Shown here in pieces: positions 33,819 to 44,448 of a stretch of 64,000 nt of DNA. Each line of letters opens with the position of its first letter. Position 1 is the first letter of the stretch. The position numbers were made by a program, and so were the translations under genes. This stretch comes from Adiantum capillus-veneris (Eukaryota > Streptophyta > Polypodiopsida > Polypodiales > Pteridaceae), in contig CM043960.1 of assembly GCA_014529385.2 (NCBI GenBank), positions 77,711,910 to 77,775,909 on the forward strand, in the 5' to 3' direction. A model generated the notes under the pieces. That model worked only from the letters and a program-made list of their open reading frames with translations, made no database searches and was not told the origin of the DNA.

Positions 33819-34029
33819 CTACAAAGCTAAGATAGGTGCAGTAGCTCGAACAACCTTAAGTGCTTCAAAACTTTGACGTTGATCCTCTTCCCAATGAAAT
33901 GATTTGCCCTTTCCTTTCAATGGGTTTGTCATTGGAATAACAATTCTTGCATAGGTTTTAATAAACCTACAATAAAAACTTGCAAATCCAAAGAAAATTT
34001 GAAGCTCTTCCAATTTTTAGGAGGAGACC
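33819..34029 (-). pseudogene. Ty3 reverse transcriptase/RNase H connection fragment
   Basis: MEELQIFFGFASFYCRFIKTYA...FHWEEDQRQSFEALKV matches the 'LQ-FLG-A-YYRRFI...F-W-E-CQ-AFE-LK' connection between reverse transcriptase and RNase H. It lies on the same strand as the palm fragment at 34680-35010 but is separated from it by 650 bases of inserted sequence. Confidence 0.75.
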
Positions 34030-34679
34030 ATTTAGGGATGGTGTCCAATGAAGAGACTGGGACAAGCGGGCAGGTGGCTAAAGAGAAGGAATGCCCGACA
34101 ATGGAGACACAAAAGGAATCAGCAACGTCGGTCAGTCCCTCTACTAAGTATGGAGAATCAAACCGAGGAGAAGCAGGACAAACTAGAGCCAATGGATAAC
34201 CCTGGCCTTGAGTCACGATTATCAAGTATTTCTAGTCAACCTGAATCGCATGTAAGTGAAACGCAGGGCACACAAATGGACCTCGTCAGTCATCTAGGTC
34301 AAGGGTATCAAGACAAACACTGCCAGCTTGCGTAAGCAAAAGGCGAAGAAAAGATGACGCTTTCGACTCTCTTTACCCTAGCTTGGTGGTCAAGGGGTGG
34401 GTTGTGGTAGGTCCTTCTCCTTGGTGACAACCTCAAGTCAGGACATGTCTCCCGATGTTGTCTATGGTTTAAGGGTGGCTCCCTTTAATAGCCGATGTAC
34501 AAGGTAATCCTTTGGATTGGTGGTTGTTAGACACCATGGTTCGGGTGGAGCATGGACTTCATTGTAACTTTTTGTTTTCGGTTAATATATAAATATACTC
34601 GCTATTGTCAGTTTGGATTAAAAAAGGGGGGATGGTGTCCAGTTTGGACTGGTCCATATTAAGGCCTAGAGCAAAAATT
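34030..34679 (+). mobile_element. Insertion inside a Ty3 fragment, possibly a LINE 3' end
   Basis: This splits the reverse transcriptase fragment. It carries a 95-residue polar frame (34048-34335) and then ...TTCATTGTAACTTTTTGTTTTCGGTTAATATA at about 34560-34590, which looks like a LINE 3' end. The 'GATGGTGTCCA' word occurs at both borders (34036 and 34630), either a target duplication or chance. Assignment is weak. Confidence 0.35.
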
Positions 34680-35010
34680 ATATGCCCCAAATGGTAAAAT
34701 TTGGTCTTTAAAAAATCACACTTGGACTATTTAACATATGATTTGTGTTGCCTAAGAAGATCAAACACCTACTTCAAATGTTGTAAATGCTCTTCCTCAT
34801 ATGCCATATAGACTAGAATGTCATCGCGAAAAACAATGACAAATTTACGATAGACAATTTCAAAACATTATACATGAGCAATATGAAAGTAACTAGAGCA
34901 TTGGTTAAACCAAAAGGCATAATAAAAAATTCATAACATCCAAAACCTCGTTCATAAATCAATTTTAGGTATATCAACAAGTCCAATTCTTACTTGATGA
35001 TACCCTGATT
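34680..35010 (-). pseudogene. Ty3 reverse transcriptase palm fragment
   Basis: Read on the minus strand it has YEFFIMPFGLTNA and FRDDILVYMAYEEEHLQHLK-like motifs with several stops and shifts. It is a decayed copy from a Ty3 lineage different from E1. Confidence 0.7.
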
Positions 35011-35034
35011 GCAGAAGCTTGATTCTACACACAA

Positions 35035-35109
35035 CAGAATAATTTTGCTTATGAAAGGGAGCTATATGCAGCAGTGTATGCTTTAAAAAAGTGGCGACAT
35101 TATTTATGA
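35035..35109 (+). pseudogene. RNase H fragment
   Basis: FAYERELYAAVYALKKWRHYL on the plus strand matches the Ty3 RNase H motif 'Y---E-EL-A-V-ALK-WRHYL'. It lies in the opposite orientation to the adjacent reverse transcriptase fragment, so the locus was rearranged. Confidence 0.75.
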
Positions 35110-35163
35110 AAGGATTAGGAAGCAAGTGAAGCATTCATATTGGCACACTTAATTATTTTATTT

Positions 35164-35165
<2 letters not shown>

Positions 35166-35209
<44 letters not shown>
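35166..35209. repeat. GA microsatellite
   Basis: About 22 GA units. Confidence 0.9.
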
Positions 35210-35214
<5 letters not shown>

Positions 35215-36414
35215 TGTAAACTCAAATAATAACTTGATTATTGAACTAACAACATGCTTGAAATGTACAAGAAGAAGCTACTTATGTAGTAGTAACAAGT
35301 GGTTAGGTGCACATGTCAAGGGTCACATAACATCTCTCTTAAAGGTCAAGGAATCAACAAAGTGTCCACATGTGGCTCCTAGAAACATGAGAGGCTATCT
35401 TGGACTCTTGTACAACTCACCATGTCAAGTGTGCTAGACCATGTGCCATCACATGCACATATGATGATTGGACTGCTGATTGTAGAAGAGATGATTCACA
35501 CACCAGCTATCTATATAGGTCAAATGCCAGAATTGCAACAAACCTCCTCTTGGACTTTGAACTAGAAGAGTGACCCACTACAAAGAGCTCACACTGTCAC
35601 AAAGGTGAGACCACAAAGTTATAGTGAATCAATAGACTATGGTGCCTTTGAGAGGTCAAAGACACCTCCCTTCGAACCACGAGTTTTTTCAGGACCAAGC
35701 TGTCCACATAGACCGAGCTGTTCTCAAATCAGGTCCTCAAAGATGACTCCAAAAAATGAGGTTGGGGTTCACCCATACCTTGTTTGCAAGCTATCACTAT
35801 CACTGCCAATTCATGGGAGACTGACTTCACATATTTCTCCTACTGTGCAAAAAATAGCTACAAGTGTAATCCTTTGAGAATGCCTCCAATTTGTAGGTGC
35901 TAGCCCCATGCTAGAGTTTAATTTCTGAGTATTGAGCACACTTTTTGGTTGTGAAATCCAAAAAATGGGTTATCCACATAATGCAAGGATTTCGGCTTAA
36001 TGAAATCCTCTCAAACAAGATGATTCAAACACAAATAATGTTAAGAATCTCGAAGATTGTTAGTTGTTGCTAATTTCCAAAGAGCATGAAGTAAAGCTTA
36101 ATAAGATAGTAGAGAGGATTTTGCACACACAAATTGACTAACAACAAGCAATAAACTAGATTGTAGATGGTGGAGGAAAAGGGGAAACTTGACAAGGGAT
36201 GCTAGTTCACACACTTTAAATGCAAAGTTTATGCATGCTCAATTAAGAGGTTATTAATGATTTTAATGGAGGGATCAAAGAAAGAAGAGTTGGAGACCTA
36301 AATGCAGTAATGCAATAGTGATCTCTTCTAGTCAGCTAGCCAATTAAGAAGGGTAGTGGCTCATTGGTATTGCCGATAGCATGTCCAAGCTTAATTAGTA
36401 TACTAGTAATGAGA
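35210..36414. other. Intergenic, no gene seen
   Basis: AT-rich sequence; the short frames at 35210-35437 and 35605-35877 have no recognisable motif and look like chance. Confidence 0.45.
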
Positions 36415-36548
36415 GAAAGAGTGCAAGGACTAATGCCTCGATTAATTTAAGAATCTATTAGTGTGATTGGGAGAGAAAATGAGAAAGTGCAAGGACTAAT
36501 GCCTCGATTAATTTAAGAATATATTAGTGTGATTGGGAGAGAAAGTGC
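36415..36548. repeat. Two-copy tandem repeat, about 65 bp unit
   Basis: GTGCAAGGACTAATGCCTCGATTAATTTAAGAA...TGTGATTGGGAGAGAAA-type unit is present twice with one or two differences. Confidence 0.85.
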
Positions 36549-37479
36549 TTAAACTCAATTGCACCCTAACCTAAGCGTTGTGATACTAGATGTTAGGAAT
36601 CTATGGAGGGTGCAAGAGTGTGACACTCATGGTGTGTGTGTGTGTGGGTAATGGAAAGATATTAATGCAAACTCAAATAAACTACTAAATATGCTACATG
36701 AAAATAGAAATACAAAGCCTGTTATATAGGCTTAAAACAATGGTTGTGTCAGATTAATACATCACTGTCTGCATCACATATCCTACATGGAAAGCTACAC
36801 ATGCTATCACATGGGTCTACACATGGGTTGTGTCACACATGCACTGCCTGTACTAGGGGTTGTGCACACCTTGGCTTGTTTGGACAAAGTTCCTAAGTAA
36901 GGATAAGAGGGCAGGGCCAGTGGCATGGCCACACAGGCATGCCATGCACGAGGGCTCTCCCTTGGCCAAGGGCCATAAGTATATGGAGGGGTTGGCTGGG
37001 GGGAATGTCAATCATCACCTTCAAAGGCCTTTGGCCTTTTAGTGGTATCAGAGAAGGCGTGTTTTTGAGGGATACACATCCATGGATTTTGCATGAGAGT
37101 TTGCATGCCTTTGCATGGCGGAGGTGAAACAACGCTTACACACACACAACAAGGTAGGGTCAAGGGGGGGGTCACGTGCATGAAACAATGAAAATATAGC
37201 ACCAAACAACTTCACCCTTAGCTTGTGAGCAATTCATACTTCTTGAATGGCTCCATTGGAGCAGCGTAGCATGAGTTGCAAGCTCATCTCTCTCTCTAGC
37301 ACCACATCACATTACCCATGCCATAGCTTGAGGTTTCAAGCTTATTTACACATCTTGGGCACCCCTTCTAGAGGTAATTTAGGTGACCAAAAAAGGGACT
37401 GTCTACTTTTAGGGACTTGCTATATGCTGTGTGCAAGTTGCAGGGCTACAAGGACACAACCTAACAGATACAAATAATC
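36549..37479. other. Intergenic, no gene seen
   Basis: A short GT run lies at about 36634-36646. No coding homology was recognised. Confidence 0.45.
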
Positions 37480-37608
37480 TCTACGTCCACAAAGCGGTGT
37501 GTCACTCGCCTCCTATAGTGTTGTCGTCGAGGGACTTTGTGTGCACGCAGAGAAGAAGAAGCCGCCACGTCACCGCTCGTCTTTCTTTGTGTTGCTGTGC
37601 TCGTCGAT

Positions 37609-37652
<44 letters not shown>

Positions 37653-39085
37653 ATAGGCAAGAAGAGATAAACCAGAGCAAAGCTTACGCGTTCAAAATTC
37701 CTTGAAAACCCTAATTTACAACCTTATTTAGGGCTTGACGTCCTTTTCACATACGAGCGCCCATAATTTGTCAGTCAGTGCTAAATGGGTCTGGTGCGTC
37801 TTTCATTGGCGATCACTAGCCTTTTACTATAAACCTCTTGGACCGACAAGCCCGGTCCATGACTAAACATATGCACAAAATAATAATGGTGGCATCATGG
37901 GTTAGCATGCCCCCCTTCTTAATGTAGATTTCGTCCTCGGAAGCTAGTGAGGTGAAGCTTGTTCTTCGAGGTGGTAGAGCATCAAGGATAGATTGTCTGC
38001 ACAACAAATTCACCGTGAGAGTATGAAAGCGGAACTATATGGCAATAAAGCATGAGGGAAATATAAAGTACATGAGGATATGAGTAATTGCAAAGAGTTA
38101 TGAAATGCTACATTGTTGTTAAGGACGAATAAATTGCACTTTGATGAAATTAATCAATCAAGAGTTTTGGGCTTATGGATGAATCTATCAATTAGGTAGG
38201 TATGGCTACGGTTAAAACAACTACTCTAGTAGTAGTGAAGTTAGGAAGATTATCTAAATAAAAGATTCCCTAATTGAGCCTTTTAGCTTTGATTAGCCAA
38301 CTAACTCTCACAACTCCAAACAAGAGCTTGAATTTTTCACTTTAAGCTTAATAGAAGTCTTTTTCATGTCAAATTTTTTTAATTCAAAACTATTTGCCAT
38401 GTGTGCTTATTTTGTATGTCCGGGGTTTTTTGCTTTTCAAAGAAAAGTGCCCATATTGGGAACTTCAAGGGCTCTAGTACCATAAACAATACATGTGAGT
38501 GAGGTACCAAATCAAGCCTGGATTTCTGTCCAGCTTAAGATTTTACCTTTGTGGTACTTTTTCTTTTTGCTTCCATGTCCTTTGTATTCTTACTAGTCTC
38601 TTTCGTTGTTGAAGTGAGCAAGCTTCTCTATGCCTAAAACACTCCTAAGGTCTCAAACACCCATATAATTTTACCAACTAGGACTAGTGGTCAAGTAAAT
38701 GAGTAAACCTAAAGTCACGGTCTCCTAACCTCAATCCTCATCCATAAGACTAAACTCTAGTTCATCAACCTAAGCAAAGACAAATTTATATAGCTATAAT
38801 GACAGATAACAAAACATAACTAAATGCACTTAATCAAACCATGGAAAACCACAATCAGCAATTATAAATATTCATCAACACGAATCATGGAAAGTAGTAC
38901 ACCTGGAGGTATGACGTTTCTCATTTTGTCAAAGCAGTTGTCCTCAGCCATGTGGATGGAGATCCATATAAGTTCTACACAACAATATCAAGCAACACGA
39001 CACTATACCTCTAGGAGGCATGTCAGTGTGAAAAGACCAAAACTCCTGGAAAACAAGCTGAAACAAAATCTAGACCCCTAACTGA
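37480..39085 (-). mobile_element. Fragment C: diverged relative of copies A and B
   Basis: 37480-37907 matches the inner part of the copy A LTR (GTGTGTCACTC, the AAGAAGAAG run, a CT array at 37611-37650, and the GGACCGACAAGCCCGG region) and ends in GTTAGCA, against GTTAACA in A. 37908-37920 is the polypurine tract. 37921-39085 follows copy A's 3' internal region, including TTTGCTTTTCAA-GAAAAG-GCCCA near 38430 and ACCTCTAGGAGGCA near 39008. It is truncated at both sides and carries no coding. Confidence 0.75.
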
Positions 39086-39089
39086 TCTA

Positions 39090-39655
39090 TTGAGGCGGTC
39101 CGAGACGGGCAACAAGAGAGGCAACTTCTAAACACCCCTCAGGGCTCCCGTGCTGCTCAATTGGGACTAGGGCAACCACAAGAAAGAAACAACAACAACA
39201 AACCCATAGGCAAACAAGTGAAGGGGCACCACCTACTGGGATGCGAGCAAGGACACAAGAGAGATTTTGTCACGACCAAGAGGAGGTGCAACAAAACACA
39301 CACAAACGATCTCACACCAAGACACACACCAAATTTTGCAACAGAGAGTCAGAGAAAAGGGAAGAAAGAGAGAGGAACGGAGTTTGTGCAAGTATTTGAT
39401 TGACAACTTGCAAGGTAAGGCTGTATACTATCACAAAGCTTGCATAAACTAAATCAACAATTAGTGAATGGTAAACATTGCTAGCACACACACGCTGTCT
39501 TAGGGTGTGGGAAACCTCTCACCACAAAATCCTCTTACAATGAATAAGAAACTTGGCAATGAAAACACACTAACCACTTTCTCAAACAAGCTCAAATGAG
39601 GGAACTGAAAAGATACGAGTCACCTTGCATTCACCAAACCACACAGCACAAGTGA
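39090..39655. repeat. Direct repeat R1 (partner 42785-43350)
   Basis: It starts TGAGGCGGTC and is about 85-90% identical by eye to 42785-43350 over 560 bases, including GGAGGTGCAACAAAACACAC and the TGTCTTAGGGTGTGGGAA region. The pair could be LTRs of an old element enclosing 3.1 kb, or two copies of one dispersed repeat. No primer-binding site was recognised beside R1. Confidence 0.7.
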
Positions 39656-39739
39656 AAGGACGATGATTCTAGAACCTAGACACACCTTTGAAGCACCAAA
39701 ACCTCAATTGTTGATAGTAGAAGAGCATGACATGTACTT

Positions 39740-40083
39740 CACCTTTTGAATGAATGAGATGACCTCCTTAAGACTGTTGGGTGATGGTAACTCAATAAGA
39801 GCCTTTGCCTTTGAAGGATCCACCTCGATGCCTTTGCAAGAAACTTTGTGACCAAGCAGATCGCTTCATCCTCACCTATATGGCACTTTCCGGGGTTGAG
39901 TTGACCTCCCATGTCATATAGCTTCTTGAATCCTTCTTCTACCCTCTGTAGATGCAATGATTTTGAGCTATAAATGCAAAAATCAACAATGAGTACCCTA
40001 ATTGACTTTCCAAAGAACGCTTGAAACACCATGTTCATGAAGCATTGGAAAGTTGCAAGAGAATTTGTCAGGCCAAATGGCAT
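39740..40083 (-). pseudogene. Ty3 reverse transcriptase fragment
   Basis: MPFGLTNSLATFQCFMNMVF followed by VLIVDFCIYS (VDF in place of the catalytic DD) and LNPGKCHIGEDE. It is a decayed palm domain. Confidence 0.75.
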
Positions 40084-40190
40084 GTCCAGTCTTCCTCCGT
40101 CTCACTTTGTTAGTTGAGCCTCAGACAGAGTGCTAGGATGCATGCAGGGAGCAGGTTTGGGCACAGACGCCTTGCCTTGTTATTGAGGAT

Positions 40191-40330
40191 ATGCGAGAGA
40201 GACTCAAGATTCCTCTCCAACTAAAGGATCTCCATGAGGCCCTCAGAGCACTCCCCCGTGGTAGTTGTCCAGGGGAGGATGGTTTGACCCCCAGCTTTTT
40301 CTTGGAGTATTGGGGCTTTGATCTTTGCAA
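40191..40330 (+). pseudogene. LINE reverse transcriptase N-terminal fragment
   Basis: LKDLHEALRALPRGSCPGEDGLTPSFF matches the 'E-------L---K-PGPDG-P-EF' motif at the start of LINE reverse transcriptase domains. It is joined to unrelated DNA on both sides. Confidence 0.7.
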
Positions 40331-40430
40331 CAAATTTCAATACGTTTTATGTAACAAACTTGGACACTCCAAGTCAAGATTCTATTGCAACACAATAGAG
40401 ACTCACTTCAAAACAGTTCACACTTCACAA

Positions 40431-41063
40431 TTAGGTCGACACGGCCTGACGTAGTTTTGTGCCAAGAGGTTGAGATGATTCTGCATGGAGCTCCTCTTGG
40501 CCTTGCTCCTTCATGTCAAATTCAACCTTCTTATGATTGTCATTCATGCAAATTAACTTTCCACTCTCCCACTCCTGCAAAGCTCGCACTTTCATTAGCC
40601 ATGGTCTTTCTAGAATAAATGGGTAGCCATTTCCTTTGGTAGAAATGACATAGAAATCCACTGCCTTCTTAATGCCAAAGGCCTCCACAAAAACATATTT
40701 ACAAATGCCTACGCACCTAGCCTTGCTATTGTTTGCCATTTTTTACTTTGATTTCAGGTGTCTCATGGATGTGCATGCCTAGTCTTTGCATGAGCCTGTC
40801 ATGATGCAAATTTGTGCACCCCCATCCACTAAACCTTTCCTAATTAACCTTCCTTTGATGTAGCAATCTAGCACCGGTGTAATGTACTCATTCATTTCAG
40901 CTTGTGCAATTTTTACAACAGGAACACACTCTTTTACCTTTCTCCTAGTGCTAGTTGCCTTTGTTAAATCCCTCCTAACTTGTGGACATAATGCAAGAAA
41001 TTGAGGCCATGAGATATCAAGACCCTTACCTCTCATGTCTTCTAGCAAGTTATATGGAGCCAT
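40431..41063 (-). pseudogene. Retropepsin fragments of a Ty3 element
   Basis: Two frames on the minus strand. The upstream one (40779-41063) has IKGRLIRKGLVDGGAQICIM (an active-site-like VDGGA). The downstream one (40431-40739) has YPFILERPWLMKVRALQEWESGKL, equivalent to the ILGRPW flap end. Together they span one protease domain of a lineage distinct from E1 and A/B. Confidence 0.7.
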
Positions 41064-41200
41064 ACCGTGTCCAAGAGGGAAGTCTTGAAAGTTGATACGA
41101 TGTCGAGTCCTCTTGGCTTCCTTGGTCTCCTTTTCCTTCTTGCCTCGTCCATGGTCGCTCTGTGATGTGAATCCTTATTTCTCCTTACCTTTTTCATTCA

Positions 41201-41935
41201 ATGGAGGCCCAACGCCAAATGTCAAGATATCCTCTCTTTTTTGGAGAGCCTGGCGAGGATGCCGAGCTATTTCTAGCAAATTTCAAAATGGCTTGCTGCA
41301 TAATAAGAGTGATAGGAGCTGATGAATGCTTAGAAATGTTTGAAGTGGTCCTTAGGAAAGATGCTAGCACTTGGTTTGACTATCTATCTCAGCAAGTTAA
41401 GGGAAACTATAAGGAAGTCATTGATCATTACAAGCGATACTTCTTTGACCCCCAAAACACTCGAAAGCTATGGCAAGACATCATTTCTCACAAGCAAAAA
41501 TAACTAGATGACTCCTACATGTACAAACAAGAGTTTTTACATCTTTGGGTTGTATGGGTGAGAAATGTTGCCGACCCTAGTGATGGTGCAGAGTTTCTAA
41601 AGAAGGAGAGGTTCATAGCCGGTCTCTTTTCCACACTCAAGATAAAAGTTGAGGTGGGTATACCTAGTACCTTTGATGCAAATGAAACTACGGCTATTGA
41701 GAAGTATAGAAAACTCAAGTGCCTAAGAGGAGAAGTTCCAATAGAGGATCCTAGACCCAAGGGAAAGTTGCAAGCATCAACATCTAGAGAAATTCTTAAG
41801 GTAACAGTTGAGGTGATTGAAAAGTTAAATGAATCCTTAAGCAACTTGTCAATTCATCTTGCACAAGCTACATGTCCCAAGGGACAAACAAAGAAAACTA
41901 AGGAGCAAGAGCCACGACCCATGCAACTACTATAA
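41201..41935 (+). pseudogene. Ty3 Gag fragment
   Basis: Plus-strand Gag domain: YPLFFGEPGEDAELFLANFKMA, ASTWFDYLSQQVKGNYKEVIDHYKRYFF, and RNVADPSDGAEFLKKERFIAGL, interrupted by a TAA at 41502-41504. It lies opposite in strand to the neighbouring protease fragments, so it is not the Gag of that same unbroken element. Confidence 0.8.
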
Positions 41936-42784
41936 TGTTGAAATTACGGAGAGTCTAGACATGGGATGTATAATTATCCTTGGCCCCGTGGGGAGCCATG
42001 GAGACCTAGCTTGAATTACCCATTGATGAATGCAGGTGATGGAACTAGTCAACAACCAAGGCTTCTACAAAGGAAAAATGGATCAAGACCACCTTTACAA
42101 GGGGTAGAAGGAGTTTCACCTTTGCCAGATCGGAATGTGCGTGTGGTAGAGGTTACGAATTCAAATGAGGTTGACACGGAAGCAGTTTGACCACGTTTTT
42201 TTCTTTCTTAAAAAGATTTACACAAAATAATGTTTTCTAAATTGCAATCTATTCTACAACAAAATAAAAATATGCACATCAAATGATCTATGATAGTCAA
42301 CAAGAGGCAGAATGACAGGGTTTGGTGAGGTAAGAATTTCTCCTACTCTTTGGGCACCAAACATGCACATCATACGTTGTTGAAAATGGATCTTTTTACT
42401 AATTGCAACGTTTATTCTAATGTGTGGAGTGAAATGGAAGGGAAAAACCTCTATTCTTGGGCCATTATTCATGGTCTATGCATGACCTAATGCTTAAAAT
42501 AAAACAAAAATATAGATGTCCAAACTAAGGTCGTACCTAATGAGAGGTACAATAAAAGGATTTACAAAAGCGTTTATCTCGGTTAACCTAAGAGGGCCCA
42601 AAATTCTATGAATTACTCATTGAAAATTGTAATTTTGTGCTTACAATGATATGCACCTTTTGCCTTGCAATGGGAACAAACGTGTCATACAAACTTTTGT
42701 GATTCATGCAAGCTACTTAATTACTCTAAAGGCTGAGTATTAACAACAACAAGCACAAGCCCTCCTCAGTGAGGGCACGAAAAT
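41936..42784. other. Intergenic or decayed element sequence, no gene seen
   Basis: The first 250 bases may continue the Gag tail; beyond that nothing was recognised. Confidence 0.4.
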
Positions 42785-43350
42785 TGAGGCGGTCTAGGGT
42801 GGGCAACAAGAGAGGCGACCTCTTAACACCCCTTGAGGCTCCTGTGTTGCTTAATTGGGGCTGGGGTAACCACAAGCAAGAAACAACAACAAAAAACCCA
42901 CAACCAACAAGTGAAGGTGCACCACTTAGTTGTGGGATGCAAACTAGGATGCAAGAGAGATTTTGCCACGACCAAGAGGAGGTGCAACAAAACACACACA
43001 AACGATCCCACACCAAGACACTCACCAAATGTCACAAGAGAGTCAGAGCAAAGGGAATAAAGAGAGAGAGAAATAGAGTTTTTGCAAATACTTGATTGGC
43101 AATTTGCAAGGTAAGGATGTATACTATCACACTATCACAGAGCTTGCATAAACTAAACCAACAATTAGTGAATGGTAAACATTGCTAGCATAGACACATT
43201 GTCTTAGGGTGTGGGAAGCCTCTCACCACGAAACCCTCTTACAATCAACTTGCAATGAAAACACACTAACCACTTTCTCAAACAAGCTCAAATGACGGAA
43301 TTAAAAAGATACGAGTCACCTTGCATTCACCAAACCACGCAGCACAATCT
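42785..43350. repeat. Direct repeat R2 (partner 39090-39655)
   Basis: See R1. It begins TGAGGCGGTCTAGGG and ends with the shared CACCAAACCACGCAGCACAA region. Confidence 0.7.
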
Positions 43351-43797
43351 TTGAAGTATTGGGGTGCTTGTGAAATGTTGGAGATGATTTACAAGAAGGA
43401 AAGGGGCCTGTTTATAGGTTGGAGACCCCTCATTAAGGTTATTGCTAACCTTATTTACACACTAATCAAATCAAGAGTAGGACTTCTTTTGAATATCAAA
43501 ACATTGGGGGCCTTCTTTCTCTGCTTGAGTCATGGATGTGGGCTCAAAAGAGAGCATTATTGATGGTAGATAAAATGAAAGTAGAGTTTTAAGGAAGGAG
43601 AAAGAGAGAGAGTTTTTACTATGCACATGTCTTGAGGTGAGATGCCTTTATGGTTGGGTCTATGGCTATTTTGTGTTAGTAGGTTAGTGCTTAGTGTTAG
43701 CAATCACTAAAACGTTAATGATATATTACAATGGGTAGAAGGAGGTGGATGGTTAAGGGAAGATGGGTGAATGAAATGAGGGGATCATCAAAACATG
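43351..43797. other. Downstream end of element E3, no coding seen
   Basis: It lies between repeat R2 and the last E3 frame. If R2 is an LTR of E3, this would be E3's 3' non-coding region, but no polypurine tract on the minus strand was recognised. Confidence 0.35.
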
Positions 43798-44448
43798 CTA
43801 CTTCTTGGGTGCCACATTCTCTGTTTTAGGCAGGGGAGTTGAATTTTTTAAGGTTTGTGCTACAGGTATGGATGCATTAACCTCTTGTATCTGCAATGCT
43901 TTGTTCTTTTCTCCCTCGAGAGGTGATAACTCAGGGACTATTGTTTGAGTGGTAGGACTGAGAGTTGGTTTTAGTGTTGTGAAACTCCTAGTGCCCCAAC
44001 CAATAGTACATTTAGTTGCAGACATCCACGTGTGCCCTAGGTTTATGTTACCCTCCATAGTACCAACATGCATAACCAAAAAGATTTGGGTCACCGTCCC
44101 ATTGTCATAAGTAACACGAGTGTGCAATATTCCAAAGACAATAGTTTTCTTCTTGTTAATACGCTTGGCTTGGATGGTACTCTTGGATAAAGACGGCTTT
44201 CCTAACTGACAACACACTCCATAGGATAACAGATTATGTATAGCTCCTTTGTCCACTAAAGTGTTATATAGCACTTTCCCATAGGTGCTATTTAACTTGA
44301 TGGGATATCGTAGAGGTGGGTCAGAATCTTCCAAATCATCCTCTGATTCAACTTGAAATGCATGTGCAACTCCAAGTTTGTCCTCTTGTTGGAACCTAAT
44401 ATGTTGTTGTTGCTCTTGAGCCTCAGCTTGAGCTTGTATCTTTTTCAA
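43798..44448 (-). pseudogene. E3 post-integrase retropepsin-like domain
   Basis: This frame lies downstream of the integrase of E3 on the same strand. It carries YNTLVDKGAIHNLL (active-site-like, Lys in place of Ser/Thr) and later NLGHTWMSATKCTIGW, which lines up with the LLGQPW...MIDW end of the second retropepsin-like domain of E1. Gln-rich sequence precedes it. No W-x-P-K repeats follow. The domain fold is inferred from motif order alone. Confidence 0.65.
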
